Part shown: positions 1 through 13,459 of the stretch, one piece after another | How positions within the stretch are numbered: the first letter of the stretch is position 1 | How the letters are laid out: each line of letters starts with the position of its first letter | From: Clusia tigrina | Lineage: Eukaryota; Arthropoda; Insecta; Diptera; Clusiidae | NCBI GenBank assembly: GCA_920105625.2 | Contig: OV050032.1 | Location: forward strand, 117,350,542-117,414,541 | DNA length: 64,000 nt | Direction: 5' to 3' | Notes under the pieces: model-generated | What the model was told of the DNA's origin: nothing | Databases searched by the model: none | The model's input: the letters and a program-made list of their open reading frames with translations, nothing else | Translations under genes and position numbers: made by a program

Positions 1-1740
1 TAGCTTAAATTGACAAGAGGCTCGAGTACTTTATTGTTACAATATTTCAATGTTTTATGACGCTCCAGTAAAAAGTTACAAGCATTTGTATGTTGCAAAC
101 TTTGATAGGTGTATGACGTACCGTATAGAAGTTGGGGGCATTTGAAGTTTTATCAGTGTTTGATTTGGGACTCTAGGGTAGCATAGCTTTGAGCGATAGC
201 TTAAATTGACAAGATTCTCGAGTACTTTATTGTTACAAAATTTCAAGGTTTTATGACGCTCCAGTAAAAAGTTACAAGCATTTGAATTTTGCAAACTTTG
301 ATAGGTGTAGGACGTACCGTATCGAAGTTAGGGCCATTTGAAGTTTTATCAGTGTTTGATTTGGGACTCTTGGGTAGCATAGTTTTGAGCGATAGCTTAA
401 ATTGACAAGAGGCTCGAGTACTTTATTGTTACAAAATTTCAATGTTTTATGACGCTCCAGTAAAAAGTTACAAGCATTTGTATGTTGCAAACTTTGATAG
501 GTGTAGGACGTACCGTATAGAAGTTAGGGCCATTTGAAGTTTTATCAGTGTTTAATTTTTGACTTTAGGGTAGCATAGTTTTGAGCGATAGCTTAAATTG
601 ACAAGAGGCTCGAGTACTTTATTGTTAAAAAATTTCAATGTTTTATGACGCTCCAGTAAAAGTTACAAGCATTTGTATGTTGCAAACTTTGATAGGTGTA
701 GGACGTACCGTATAAAAGTTAGGGCCATTTGAAGTTTTATCAGTGTTTGATGTGGGACTCAAGCGTAGCATAGCTTTGAGCGATAGCTTAAATTGACAAG
801 AGGCTCGGGTATTTCATTGTTACAAAATTTCAAGGTTTTATGACGCTCCAGTAAAAAGTTACAAGCATTTGTATGTTGCCAACTTTGATAGGTGTAGGAC
901 GTACCGTATAGAAGTTAGGGGCGTTTGAAGTTTTATCAGTGTTTGATTTGGTACTCAAGGGTAGCATAGCTATGAGCGATAGCTTAAATTGACAAGAGGC
1001 TCGAGTACTTTATTGTTACAAAATTTCAAGGTTTTATGACGCTCCAGTAAAAAGTTACAAGCATTGAATTTTGCCAACTTTGATAGTGTAGGACGTACCG
1101 TATAGAAGTTAGGGCCATTTGAAGTTTTATCAGTGTTTGAGTTGGGTCTCTAGGGTAGCTTAGCTTTGAGCGATAGCTTAAATTGACAAGAGGCTCGAGT
1201 ACTTTATTGTTACAAAATTTCAAGGTTTTATGACGCTCCAGTAAAAAGTTACAAGCATTTGTATGTTGCAAACTTTGATAGGTGTAGGACGTACCGTATA
1301 GAAGTTAGGGCCATTTGAAGTTTTATCAGTGTTTGATTTGGGACTTTAGGGTAGCATAGTTTTGAGCGATAGCTTAAATTGACAAGAGGCTCGAGTACTT
1401 TATTGTTAAAAAATTTCAATGTTTTATGACGCTCCAGTAAAAGTTACAAGCATTTGTATGTTGCAAACTTTGATAGGTGTAGGACGTACCGTATAAAAGT
1501 TAGGGCCATTTGAAGTTTTATCAGTGTTTGATGTGGGACTCAAGCGTAGCATAGCTTTGAGCGATAGCTTAAATTGACAAGAGGCTCGGGTATTTCATTG
1601 TTACAAAATTTCAAGGTTTTATGACGCTCCAGTAAAAAGTTACAAGTATTTGTATGTTGCCAACTTTGATAGGTGTAGGACGTACCGTATAGAAGTTAGG
1701 GGCGTTTGAAGTTTTATCAGTGTTTGATTTGGTACTCAAG

Positions 1741-4700
1741 GGTAGCATAGCTTTGAGCGATAGCTTAAATTGACAAGAGGCTCGAGTACTTTATTGTTAC
1801 AAAATTTCAAGGTTTTATGACGCTCCAGTAAAAAGTTACAAGCATTTGACTTTTGCCAACTTTGATAGGTGTAGGACGTACCGTATAGAAGTTAGGGCCA
1901 TTTGAAGTTTTATCAGTGTTTGATTTGGTACTCAAGGGTAGCATAGCTTTGAGCGATAGCTTAAATTGACAAGAGGCTCGAGTACTTTATTGTTACAAAA
2001 TTTCAATGTTTTATGACGCTCCAGTAAAAAGTTACAAGCATTTGAATTTTGCCAGCTTTGATAGGTGTAGGACGTACCGTATAGAAGTTAGGGCCATTTG
2101 AAGTTTTATCAGTGTTTGAGTTGGGACTCTAGGGTAGCATAGCTTTGAGCGATAGCTTAAATTGACAAGAGGCTCGAGTACTTTATTGTTACAAAATTTC
2201 AAGGTTTTATGACGCTCCAGTAAAAAGTTACAAGCATTTGTATGTTGCCAACTTTGATAGGTGTAGGACGTACCGTATAGAAGTTGGGGACATTTGAAGT
2301 TTTATCAGTGTTTGATTTGGGATTCTAGGGTAGCATAGCTTTGAGCGATAGCTTAAATTGACAAGAGGCTCGAGTACTTTATTGTTACAAAATTTCAAGG
2401 TTTTATGACGCTCCAGTAAAAAGTTACAAGCATTTGTATGTTGCAAATTTTGATAGGTGTAGGACGTACCGTATAGAAGTTAGGGCCATTAGAAGTTTTA
2501 TCAGTGTTTGATTTGGGACTCTAGGGTAGCATAGTTTTGAGCGATAGCTTAAATTGACAAGAGGCTCGAGTACTTTATTGTTACAGAATTTCAATGTTTT
2601 ATGACGCTCCAGTAAAATGTTACAAGCATTTGTATGTTGCAAACTTTGATAGGTGTAGGAAGTACCGTATAAAAGTTAGGGCCATTTGAAGTTTTATCAG
2701 TGTTTGATTTGGGACTCAAGCGTAGCATAGCTTTGAGAGATAGCTTAAATTGACAAGAGGCTCGGGTATTTCATTGTTACAAAATTTCAAGGTTTTATGA
2801 CGCTCCAGTAAAAAGTTACAAGCATTTGTATGTTGCCAACTTTGATAGGTGTAGGACGTACCGTATAGAATTAGGGGCGTTTGAAGTTTTATCAGTGTTT
2901 GATTTGGTACTCAAGGGTAGCATAGCTTTGAGAGATAGCTTAAATTGACAGGAGGCTCGAGTACTTTATTGTTACAAAATTTCAAGGTTTTATGACGCTC
3001 CAGTAAAAAGTTACAAGCATTTGAATTTTGCCAACTTTGATAGGTGTAGGACGTACCGTATAGAAGTTAGGGCCATTTGAAGTTTTATCAGTGTTTGAGT
3101 TGGCACTCTAGGGTAGCATAGCTTTAAGCGATAGCTTAAATTGACAAGAGGGTCGAGTACTTTATTGTTACAAAATTTCAAGCTTTTATGACGCTCCAGT
3201 AAAAAGTTACAAGCATTTGTATGTTGCCAACTTTGATAGGTGTAGGACGTACCGTATGGAAGTTAGGGGCGTTTGAAGTTTTATCAGTGTTTGATTTGGT
3301 ACTCAAGGGTAGGATAGCTTTGAGCGATAGCTTAAATTGACAAGAGGCTCGAGTACTTTATTGTTACAAAATTTCAAGGTTTTATGACGCTCCAGTAAAA
3401 AGTTACAAGCATTTGAATTTTGCAAACTTTGATAGGTGTAGGACGTACCGTATAGAAGTTAGGGCCATTTGAAGTTTTATCAGTGTTTGAGTTTGGACTC
3501 TAGGGTAGCATAGCTTTGAGCGATAGCTTAAATTGACAAGAGGCTCGAGTACTGTATTGTTACAAAATTTCAAGGTTTTATGACGCTCCAGTAAAAAGTT
3601 ACAAGCATTTGTATGTTGCAAACTTTGATAGGTGTAGGACGTACCGTATAGAAGTTGGGGGCATTTGAAGTTTTATCAGTGTTTGATTTGGGACTCTAGG
3701 GTAGCATAGCTTTGAGCGATAGCTTAAATTGACAAGAGGCTCGAGTACTTTATTGTTACAAAATTTCAATGTTTTATGACGCTCCAGTAAAAAGTTACAA
3801 GCATTTGTATGTTGCAAACTTTGATAGGTGTAGGACGTACCGTATAGAAGTTGGGGGCATTTGAAGTTTTATCAGTGTTTGATTTGGGACTCTAGGGTTG
3901 CATAGCTTTGAGCGATAGCTTAAATTGACAAGAGGCTCGAGTACTTTATTGTTACAAAATTTCAAGGTTTTATGACGCTCCAGTAAAAAGTTACAAGCAT
4001 TTGAATTTTGCCAACTTTGATAGGTGTAGGACGTACCGTATAGAAGTTAGGGCCATTTGAAGTTTTATCAGTGTTTGAGTTGGGACTCTAGGGTAGCATA
4101 GCTTTGAGCGATAGCTTAAATTGACAAGAGGCTCGAGTACTTTATTGTTACAAAATTTCAAGGTTTTATGACGCTCCAGTAAAAAGTTACAAGCATTTGT
4201 ATGTTGCCAACTTTGATATTTGTAGGACGTACCGTATAGAAGTTAGGGCCATTTGAAGTTTTATCAGTGTTTGATTTGGGACTCTAGGGTAGCATAGTTT
4301 TGAGCGATAGCTTAAATTGACAAGAGGCTCGAGTACTTTATTGTTACAATATTTCAATGTTTTATGACGCTCCAGTAAAAAGTTACAAGCATTTGTATGT
4401 TGCAAACTTTGATAGGTGTAGGACGTACCGTATAGAAGTTGGGGGCATTTGAAGTTTTATCAGTGTTTGATTTGGGACTCTAGGGTAGCATAGCTTTGAG
4501 CGATAGCTTAAATTGACAAGAGGCTCGAGTACTTTATTGTTACAAAATTTCAAGGTTTTATGACGCTCCAGTAAAAAGTTACAAGCATTTGAATTTTGCA
4601 AACTTTGATAGGTGTAGGACGTACCGTATAAAAGTTAGGGCCATTTGAAGTTTTATCAGTGTTTGATGTGGGACTCAAGCGTAGCATAGCTTTGAGCGAT

Positions 4701-7700
4701 AGCTTAAATTGACAAGAGGCTCGGGTATTTCATTGTTACAAAATTTCAAGGTTTTATGACGCTCCAGTAAAAAGTTACAAGCATTTGTATGTTGCCAACT
4801 TTGATAGGTGTAGGACGTACCGTATAGAAGTTAGGGGCGTTTGAAGTTTTATCAGTGTTTGATTTGGTACTCAAGGGTAGCATAGCTTTGAGCGATAGCT
4901 TAAATTGACAAGAGGCTCGAGTACTTTATTGTTACAAAATTTCAAGGTTTTATGACGCTCCAGTAAAAAGTTACAAGCATTTGAATTTTGCCAACTTTGA
5001 TAGGTGTAGGACGTACCGTATAGAAGTTAGGGCCATTTGAAGTTTTATCAGTGTTTGATTTGGTACTCAAGGGTAGCATAGCTTTGAGCGAGAGCTTAAA
5101 TTGACAAGAGGCTCGAGTACTTTATTGTTACAAAATTTCAATGTTTTATGACGCTCCAGTAAAAAGTTACAAGCATTTGAATTTTGCCAGCTTTGATAGG
5201 TGTAGGACGTACCGTATAGAAGTTAGGGCCATTTGAAGTTTTACCAGTGTTTGAGTTGGGACTCTAGGGTAGCATAGCTTTGAGCGATAGCTTAAATTGA
5301 CAAGAGGCTCGAGTACTTTATTGTTACAAAATTTCAAGGTTTTATGACGCTCCAGTAAAAAGTTACAAGCATTTGTATGTTGCCAACTTTGATAGGTGTA
5401 GGACGTACCGTATAGAAGTTGGGGACATTTGAAGTTTTATCAGTGTTTGATTTGGGACTCTAGTGTAGCATAGCTTTGAGCGATAGCTTAAATTGACAAG
5501 AGGCTCGAGTACTTTATTGTTACAAAATTTCAAGGTTTTATGACGCTCCAGTAAAAAGTTACAAGCATTTGTATGTTGCAAATTTTGATAGGTGTAGGAC
5601 GTACCGTATAGAAGTTAGGGCCATTAGAAGTTTTATCAGTGTTTGATTTGGGACTCCAGGGTAGCATAGTTTTGAGCGATAGCTTAAATTGACAAGAGGC
5701 TCGAGTACTTTATTGTTACAAAATTTCAATGTTTTATGACGCTCCAATAAAATGTTACAAGCATTTGTATGTTGCAAACTTTGATAGGTGTAGGACGTAC
5801 CGTATAAAAGTTAGGGCCATTTGAAGTTTTATCAGTGTTTGATTTGGGACTCAAGCGTAGCATAGCTTTGAGAGATAGCTTAAATTGACAAGAGGCTCGG
5901 GTATTTCATTGTTACAAAATTTCAAGGTTTTATGACGCTCCAGTAAAAAGTTACAAGCATTTGTATGTTGCCAACTTTGATAGGTGTAGGACGTACCGTA
6001 TAGAAGTTAGGGGCGTTTGAAGTTTTATCAGTGTTTGATTTGGTACTCAAGGGTAGCATAGCTTTGAGCGATAGCTTAAATTGACAAGAGGCTCGAGTAC
6101 TTTATTGTTACAAAATTTCAAGGTTTTATGACGCTCCAATAAAAAGTTACAAGCATTTGAATTTTGCAAACTTTGATAGGTGTAGGACGTACCGTATAAA
6201 AGTTAGGGCCATTTGAAGTTCTATCAGTGTTTGATTTGGGACTCAGGCGTAGCATAGCTTTGAGCGATAGCTTAAATTGACAAGAGGCTCGGGTATTTCA
6301 TTGTTACAAAATTTCAAGGTTTTATGACGCTCCAGTAAAAAGTTACAAGCATTTGTATGTTGCCAACTTTGATATTTGTAGGACGTACCGTATAGAAGTT
6401 AGGGATATTTGAAGTTTTATCAGTGTTTGATTTGGGACTCTAGGGTAGCATAGTTTTGAGCGATAGCTTAAAATGACAAGAGGCTCGAGTACTTTATTGT
6501 TACAATATTTCAATGTTTTATGACGCTCCAGTAAAAAGTTACAAGCATTTGTATGTTGCAAACTTTGATAGGTGTAGGACGTACCGTATAGAAGTTGGGG
6601 GCATTTGAAGTTTTATCAGTGTTTGATTTGGGACTCTAGGGTAGCATAGCTTTGAGCGATAGCTTAAATTGACAAGAGGCTCGAGTACTTTATTGTTACA
6701 AAATTTCAAGGTTTTATGACGCTCCAGTAAAAAGTTACAAGCATTTGAATTTTGCAAACTTTGATAGGTGTAGGACGTACCGTATAGAAGTTAGGGCCAT
6801 TTGAAGTTTTATCAGTGTTTGATTTGGGACTCTAGGGTAGCATAGTTTTGAGCGATAGCTTAAATTGACAAGAGGCTCGAGTACTTTATTGTTACAAAAT
6901 TTCAAGGTTTTATGACGCTCCAGTAAAAAGTTACAAGCATTTGTATGTTGCAAACTTTGATAATTGTAGGACGTACCGTATAGAAGTTAGGGTCATTTGA
7001 AGTTTTATCAGTGTTTGATTTGGGACTTTAGGGTAGCATAGTTTTGAGCGATAGCTTAAATTGACAAGAGGCTCGAGTACTTTATTGTTAAAAAATTTCA
7101 ATGTTTTATGACGCTCCAGTAAAAGTTACAAGCATTTGTATGTTGCAAACTTTGATAGGTGTAGGACGTACCGTATAAAAGTTAGGGCCATTTAAAGTTT
7201 TATCAGTGTTTGATGTGGGACTCAAGCGTAGCATAGCTTTGAGCGATAGCTTAAATTGACAAGAGGCTCGGGTATTTCATTGTTACAAAATTTCAAGGTT
7301 TTATGACGCTCCAGTAAAAAGTTACAAGCATTTGTATGTTGCCAACTTTGATAGGTGTAGGACGTACCGTATAGAAGTTAGGGGCGTTTGAAGTTTTATC
7401 AGTGTTTGATTTGGTACTCAAGGGTAGCATAGCTTTGAGCGATAGCTTAAATTGACAAGAGGCTCGAGTACTTTATTGTTACAAAATTTCAAGGTTTTAT
7501 GACGCTCCAGTAAAAAGTTACAAGCATTTGAATTTTGCCAACTTTGATAGGTGTAGGACGTACCGTATAGAAGTTAAGGCCATTTGAAGTTTTATCAGTG
7601 TTTGATTTGGTACTCAAGGGTAGCATAGCTTTGAGCGATAGCTTAAATTGACAAGAGGCTCGAGTACTTTATTGTTACAAAATTTCAATGTTTTATGACG

Positions 7701-8540
7701 CTCCAGTAAAAAGTTACAAGCATTTGAATTTTGCCAGCTTTGATAGGTGTAGGACGTACCGTATAGAAGTTAGGGCCATTTGAAGTTTTATCAGTGTTTG
7801 AGTTGGGACTCTAGGGTAGCATAGCTTTGAGCGATAGCTTAAATTGACAAGAGGCTCGAGTACTTTATTGTTACAAAATTTCAAGGTTTTATGACGCTCC
7901 AGTAAAAAGTTACAAGCATTTGTATGTTGCCAACTTTGATAGGTGTAGGACGTACCGTATAGAAGTTGGGGACATTTGAAGTTTTATCAGTGTTTGATTT
8001 GGGACTCTAGTGTAGCATAGCTTTGAGCGATAGCTTAAATTGACAAGAGGCTCGAGTACTTTATTGTTACAAAATTTCAAGGTTTTATGACGCTCCAGTA
8101 AAAAGTTACAAGCATTTGTATGTTGCAAATTTTGATAGGTGTAGGACGTACCGTATAGAAGTTAGGGCCATTAGAAGTTTTATCAGTGTTTGATTTGGGA
8201 CTCTAGGGTAGCATAGTTTTGAGCGATAGCTTAAATTGACAAGAGGCTCGAGTACTTTATTGTTACAAAATTTCAATGTTTTATGACGCTCCAGTAAAAT
8301 GTTACAAGCATTTGTATGTTGCAAACTTTGATAGGTGTAGGACGTACCGTATAAAAGTTAGGGCCATTTGAAGTTTTATCAGTGTTTGATTTGGGACTCA
8401 AGCGTAGCATAGCTTTGAGAGATAGCTTAAATTGACAAGAGGCTCGGGTATTTCATTGTTACAAAATTTCAAGGTTTTATGACGCTCCAGTAAAAAGTTA
8501 CAAGCATTTGTATGTTGCCAACTTTGATAGGTGTAGGACG
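1741..8540 (+). repeat. Three copies of a ~1.1-kb satellite block
   Basis: A series of five to six monomers with the same diagnostic variants appears at about 1741-2860, 4876-5995 and 7423-8540, at offsets of about 3135 and 2547 bp. Shared markers include the GCCAGCTTTG variant, the GGGGACATTTG variant, the CCATTAGAAG variant and the GTAAAATGTTAC variant in the same order. Copies two and three also share CTCTAGTGTAGC, so they are the closer pair. The markers after CCATTAGAAG recur near 9530-9930. The blocks are separated by other monomer types, so this is scattered block duplication and not a simple tandem HOR. Confidence 0.8.
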
Positions 8541-10454
8541 TACCGTATAGAATTAGGGGCGTTTGAAGTTTTATCAGTGTTTGATTTGGTACTCAAGGGT
8601 AGCATAGTTTTGAGCGATAGCTTAAATTGACAAGAGGCTCGAGTACTTTATTGTTACAATATTTCAATGTTTTATGACGCTCCAGTAAAAAGTTACAAGC
8701 ATTTGTATGTTGCAAACTTTGATAATTGTAGGACGTACCGTATAGAAGTTGGGGGCATTTGAAGTTTTATCAGTGTTTGATTTGGGACTCTAGGGTAGCA
8801 TAGCTTTGAGCGATAGCTTAAATTGACAAGAGGCTCGAGTACTTTATTGTTACAAAATTTCAAGGTTTTATGACGCTCCAGTAAAAAGTTACAAGCATTT
8901 GAATTTTGCAAACTTTGATAGGTGTAGGACGTACCGTATAGAAGTTAGGGCCATTTGAAGTTTTATCAGTGTTTGATTTGGGACTCTAGGGTAGCATCGT
9001 TTTGAGCGATAGCTTAAATTGACAAGAGGCTCGAGTACTTTATTGTTACAAAATTTCAAGGTTTTATGACGCTCCAGTAAAAAGTTACAAGCATTTGTAT
9101 GTTGCAAACTTTGATAGGTGTAGGACGTACCGTATAGAAGTTAGGGTCATTTGAAGTTTTATCAGTGTTTGATTTGGGACTTTAGGGTAGCATAGTTTTG
9201 AGCGATAGCTTAAATTGACAAGAGGCTCGAGTACTTTATTGTTAAAAAATTTCAATGTTTTATGACGCTCCAGTAAAAGTTACAAGCATTTGTATGTTGC
9301 AAACTTTGATAGGTGTAGGACGTACCGTATAAAAGTTAGGGCCATTTGAAGTTTTATCAGTGTTTGATGTGGGACTCAAGCGTAGCATAGCTTTGAGCGA
9401 TAGCTTAAATTGACAAGAGGCTCGGGTATTTCATTGTTACAAAATTTCAAGGTTTTATGACGCTCCAGTAAAAAGTTACAAGCATTTGTATGTTGCCAAC
9501 TTTGATAGGTGTAGGACGTACCGTATAGAAGTTAGGGCCATTAGAAGTTTTATCAGTGTTTGATTTGGGACTCTAGGGTAGCATAGTTTTGAGCGATAGC
9601 TTAAATTGACAAGAGGCTCGAGTACTTTATTGTTACAAAATTTCAATGTTTTATGACGCTCCAGTAAAATGTTACAAGCATTTGTATGTTGCAAACTTTG
9701 ATAGGTGTAGGACGTACCGTATAAAAGTTAGGGCCATTTGAAGTTTTATCAGTGTTTGATTTGGGACTCAAGCGTAGCATAGCTTTGAGAGATAGCTTAA
9801 ATTGACAAGAGGCTCGGGTATTTCATTGTTACAAAATTTCAAGGTTTTATGACGCTCCAGTAAAAAGTTACAAGCATTTGTATGTTGCCAACTTTGATAG
9901 GTGTAGGACGTACCGTATAGAATTAGGGGCGTTTGAAGTTTTATCAGTGTTTGATTTGGTACTCAAGGGTAGCATAGCTTTGAGCGATAGCTTAAATTGA
10001 CAGGAGGCTCGAGTACTTTATTGTTACAAAATTTCAAGGTTTTATGACGCTCCAGTAAAAAGTTACAAGCATTTGAATTTTGCCAACTTTGATAGGTGTA
10101 GGACGTACCGTATAGAAGATAGGGCCATTTGAAGTTTTATCAGTGTTTGAGTTGGCACTCTAGGGTAGCATAGCTTTGAGCGATAGCTTAAATTGACAAG
10201 AGGGTCGAGTACTTTATTGTTACAAAATTTCAAGCTTTTATGACGCTCCAGTAAAAAGTTACAAGCATTTGTATGTTGCCAACTTTAATAGGTGTAGGAC
10301 GTACCGTATGGAAGTTAGGGGCGTTTGAAGTTTTATCAGTGTTTGATTTGGTACTCAAGGGTAGCATAGCTTTGAGCGATAGCTTAAATTGACAAGAGGC
10401 TCGAGTACTTTATTGTTACAAAATTTCAAGGTTTTATGACGCTCCAGTAAAAAG

Positions 10455-12400
10455 TTACAAGCATTTGTATGTTGCCAACTTTGATATTTGTAGGACGTAC
10501 CGTATAGAAGTTAGGGCCATTTGAAGTTTTATCAGTGTTTGATTTGGGACTCTAGGGTAGCATAGTTTTGAGCGATAGCTTAAATTGACAAGAGGCTCGA
10601 GTACTTTATTGTTACAATATATCAATGTTTTATGACGCTCCAGTAAAAAGTTACAAGCATTTGTATGTTGCAAACTTTGATAGGTGTAGGACGTACCGTA
10701 TAGAAGTTGGGGGCATTTGAAGTTTTATCAGTGTTTGATTTGGGACTCTAGGGTAGCATAGCTTTGAGCGATAGCTTAAATTGACAAGAGGCTCGAGTAC
10801 TTTATTGTTACAAAATTTCAAGGTTTTATGACGCTCCAGTAAAAAGTTACAAGCATTTGAATTTTGCAAACTTTGATAGGTGTAGGACGTACCGTATAGA
10901 AGTTAGGGCCATTTGAAGTTTTATCAGTGTTTGATTTGGGACTCTAGGGTAGCATAGTTTTGAGCGATAGCTTAAATTGACAAGAGGCTCGAGTACTTTA
11001 TTGTTACAAAATTTCAAGGTTTTATGACGCTCCAGTAAAAAGTTACAAGCATTTGTATGTTGCCAACTTTGATAGGTGTAGGACGTACCGTATAGAAGTT
11101 GGGGACTTTTGAAGTTTTATCAGTGTTTGGTTTGGGACTCTAGGGTAGCACAGCTTTGAGCGATAGCTTGAATTGACAAGAGGCTCGAGTACTTTATTGT
11201 TACAAAATTTCAAGGTTTTATGACGCTCCAGTAAAAAGTTACAAGCATTTGAATTTTGCAAACTTTGATAGGTGTAGGACGTACCGTATAAAAGTTAGGG
11301 CCATTTGAAGTTTTATCAGTGTTTGATTTGGGACTCTAGGGTAGCATAGTTTTGAGCGATAGCTTAAATTGACAAGAGGCTCGAGTACTTTATTGTTACA
11401 AAATTTCAAGGTTTTATGACGCTCCAGTAAAAAGTTACAAGCATTTGTATGTTGCCAACTTTGATAGGTGTAGGAGGTACCGTATAGAAGTTAGGGGTGT
11501 TTGAAGTTTTATCAGTGTTTGATTTGGTACTCAAGGGTAGCATAGCTTTGCGCGATAGCTTAAATTGACAAGAGGCTCGAGTACTTTATTGTTACAAAAT
11601 TTCAAGGTTTTATGACGCTGCAGTAAAAAGTTACAAGCATTTGAATTTTGCAAACTTTGATAGGTGTTGGACGTACCGTATAAAAGTTAGGGCCATTTGA
11701 AGTTTTATCATTGTTTGATTTGGGACTCTAGGGTAGCATAGTTTTGAGCGATAGCTTAAATTGACAAGAGGCTCGAGTACTTTATTGTTACAAAATTTCA
11801 ATGTTGTATGTTTGATAGGTGTAGGACGTACCGTATAGAAGTTGGGGACATTTGAAGTTTTATCAGTGTTTGATTTGGGACTCTAGGGTAGCATAGCTTT
11901 GAGCGATAGCTTAAATTGACAAGAGGCTCGAGTACTTTATTGTTACAAAATTTCAAGGTTTTATGACGCTCCAGTAAAAAGTTACAAGCATTTGTATGTT
12001 GCCAACTTTGATAGGTGTAGGACGTACCGTATAGAAGTTGGGGACATTTGAAGTTTTATCAGTGTTTGATTTGGGACTCTAGGGTAGCATAGATTTGAGC
12101 GATAGCTTAAATTGAACAGAGGCTCGAGTACTTTATTGTTACAAAATTTCAAGATTTTATGACGCTCCAGTAAAAAGTTACAAGCATTTGAATTTTGCAA
12201 ACTTTGATAGGTGTAGGACGTACCGTATAAAAGTTAGGGCCATTTGAAGTTTTATCAGTGTTTGATTTGGGACTCTAGGGTAGCATAGTTTTGAGCGATA
12301 GCTTAAATTGACAAGAGGCTCGAGTACTTTATTGTTACAAAATTTCAATGTTTTATGACGCTCCAGTAAAAAGTTACAAGCATTTGTATGTTGCAAACTT
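10455..12400 (+). repeat. ~1.95-kb satellite block, copied at 18829-20774
   Basis: Monomer types in this stretch recur in order 8374 bp downstream at about 18829-20774. Shared rare markers are TATATCAATG, GGGGACTTTTG with AGCACAGC, GGAGGTACCG, TTTGCGCGATAGC, GACGCTGCAG and a 41-bp truncated monomer. A third, shorter copy at about 21336-22493 lacks one monomer, since its internal offset falls from 1919 to 1723 bp. Such identical rare variants point to unequal exchange or conversion, not independent mutation. Confidence 0.85.
11801..11810 (+). repeat. Truncated monomer junction (41-bp deletion), three copies
   Basis: At this point ATGTTGTATG joins directly to TTTGATAGG. The normal monomer has about 41 more bases here, including GACGCTCCAG and AAGTTACAAGC. 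The same junction is present at 20175 and 21898. The spacing of neighbouring landmarks (939 bp where 980 is expected) confirms the size. One deletion event followed by block duplication explains all three. Confidence 0.9.
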
Positions 12401-13459
12401 TGATAGGTGTAGGACGTACCGTATAAAAGTTAGGGCCATTTGAAGTTCTATCAGTGTTTGATTTGGGACTCAAGCGTAGCATAGCTTTGAGCGATAGCTT
12501 AAATTGACAAGAGGCTCGGGTATTTCATTGTTACAAAATTTCAAGGTTTTATGACGCTCCAGTAAAAAGTTACAAGCATTTGTATGTTGCCAACTTTGAT
12601 ATTTGTAGGACGTACCGTATAGAAGTTAGGGCCATTTGAAGTTTTATCAGTGTTTGATTTGGGGCTCTAGGGTAGCATAGTTTTGAGCGATAGCTTAAAT
12701 TGACAAGAGGCTCGAGTACTTTATTGTTACAATATTTCAATGTTTTATGACGCTCCAGTAAAAAGTTACAAGCATTTGTATGTTGCAAACTTTGATAGGT
12801 GTATGACGTACCGTATAGAAGTTGGGGGCATTTGAAGTTTTATCAGTGTTTGATTTGGGACTCTAGGGTAGCATAGCTTTGAGCGATAGCTTAAATTGAC
12901 AAGAGGCTCGAGTACTTTATTGTTACAAAATTTCAAGGTTTTATGACGCTCCAGTAAAAAGTTACAAGCATTTGAATTTTGCAAACTTTGATAGGTGTAG
13001 GACGTACCGTATAGAAGTTAGGGCCATTTGAAGTTTTATCAGTGTTTGATTTGGGACTCTTGGGTAGCATAGTTTTGAGCGATAGCTTAAATTGACAAGA
13101 GGCTCGAGTACTTTATTGTTACAAAATTTCTATGTTTTATGACGCTCCAGTAAAAAGTTACAAGCATTTGTATGTTGCAAACTTTGATAGGTGTAGGACG
13201 TACCGTATAAAAGTTAGGGCCATTTGAAGTTTTATCAGTGTTTGATTTGGGACTCAAGCGTAGCATAGCTTTGAGCGATAGCTTAAATTGACAAGAGGCT
13301 CGGGTATTTCATTGTTACAAAATTTCAAGGTTTTATGACGCTCCAGTAAAAAGTTACAAGCATTTGTATGTTGCCAACTTTGATAGGTGTAGGACGTACC
13401 GTATAGAAGTTAGGGGCGTTTGAAGTTTTATCAGTGTTTGATTTGGTACTCAAGGGTAG

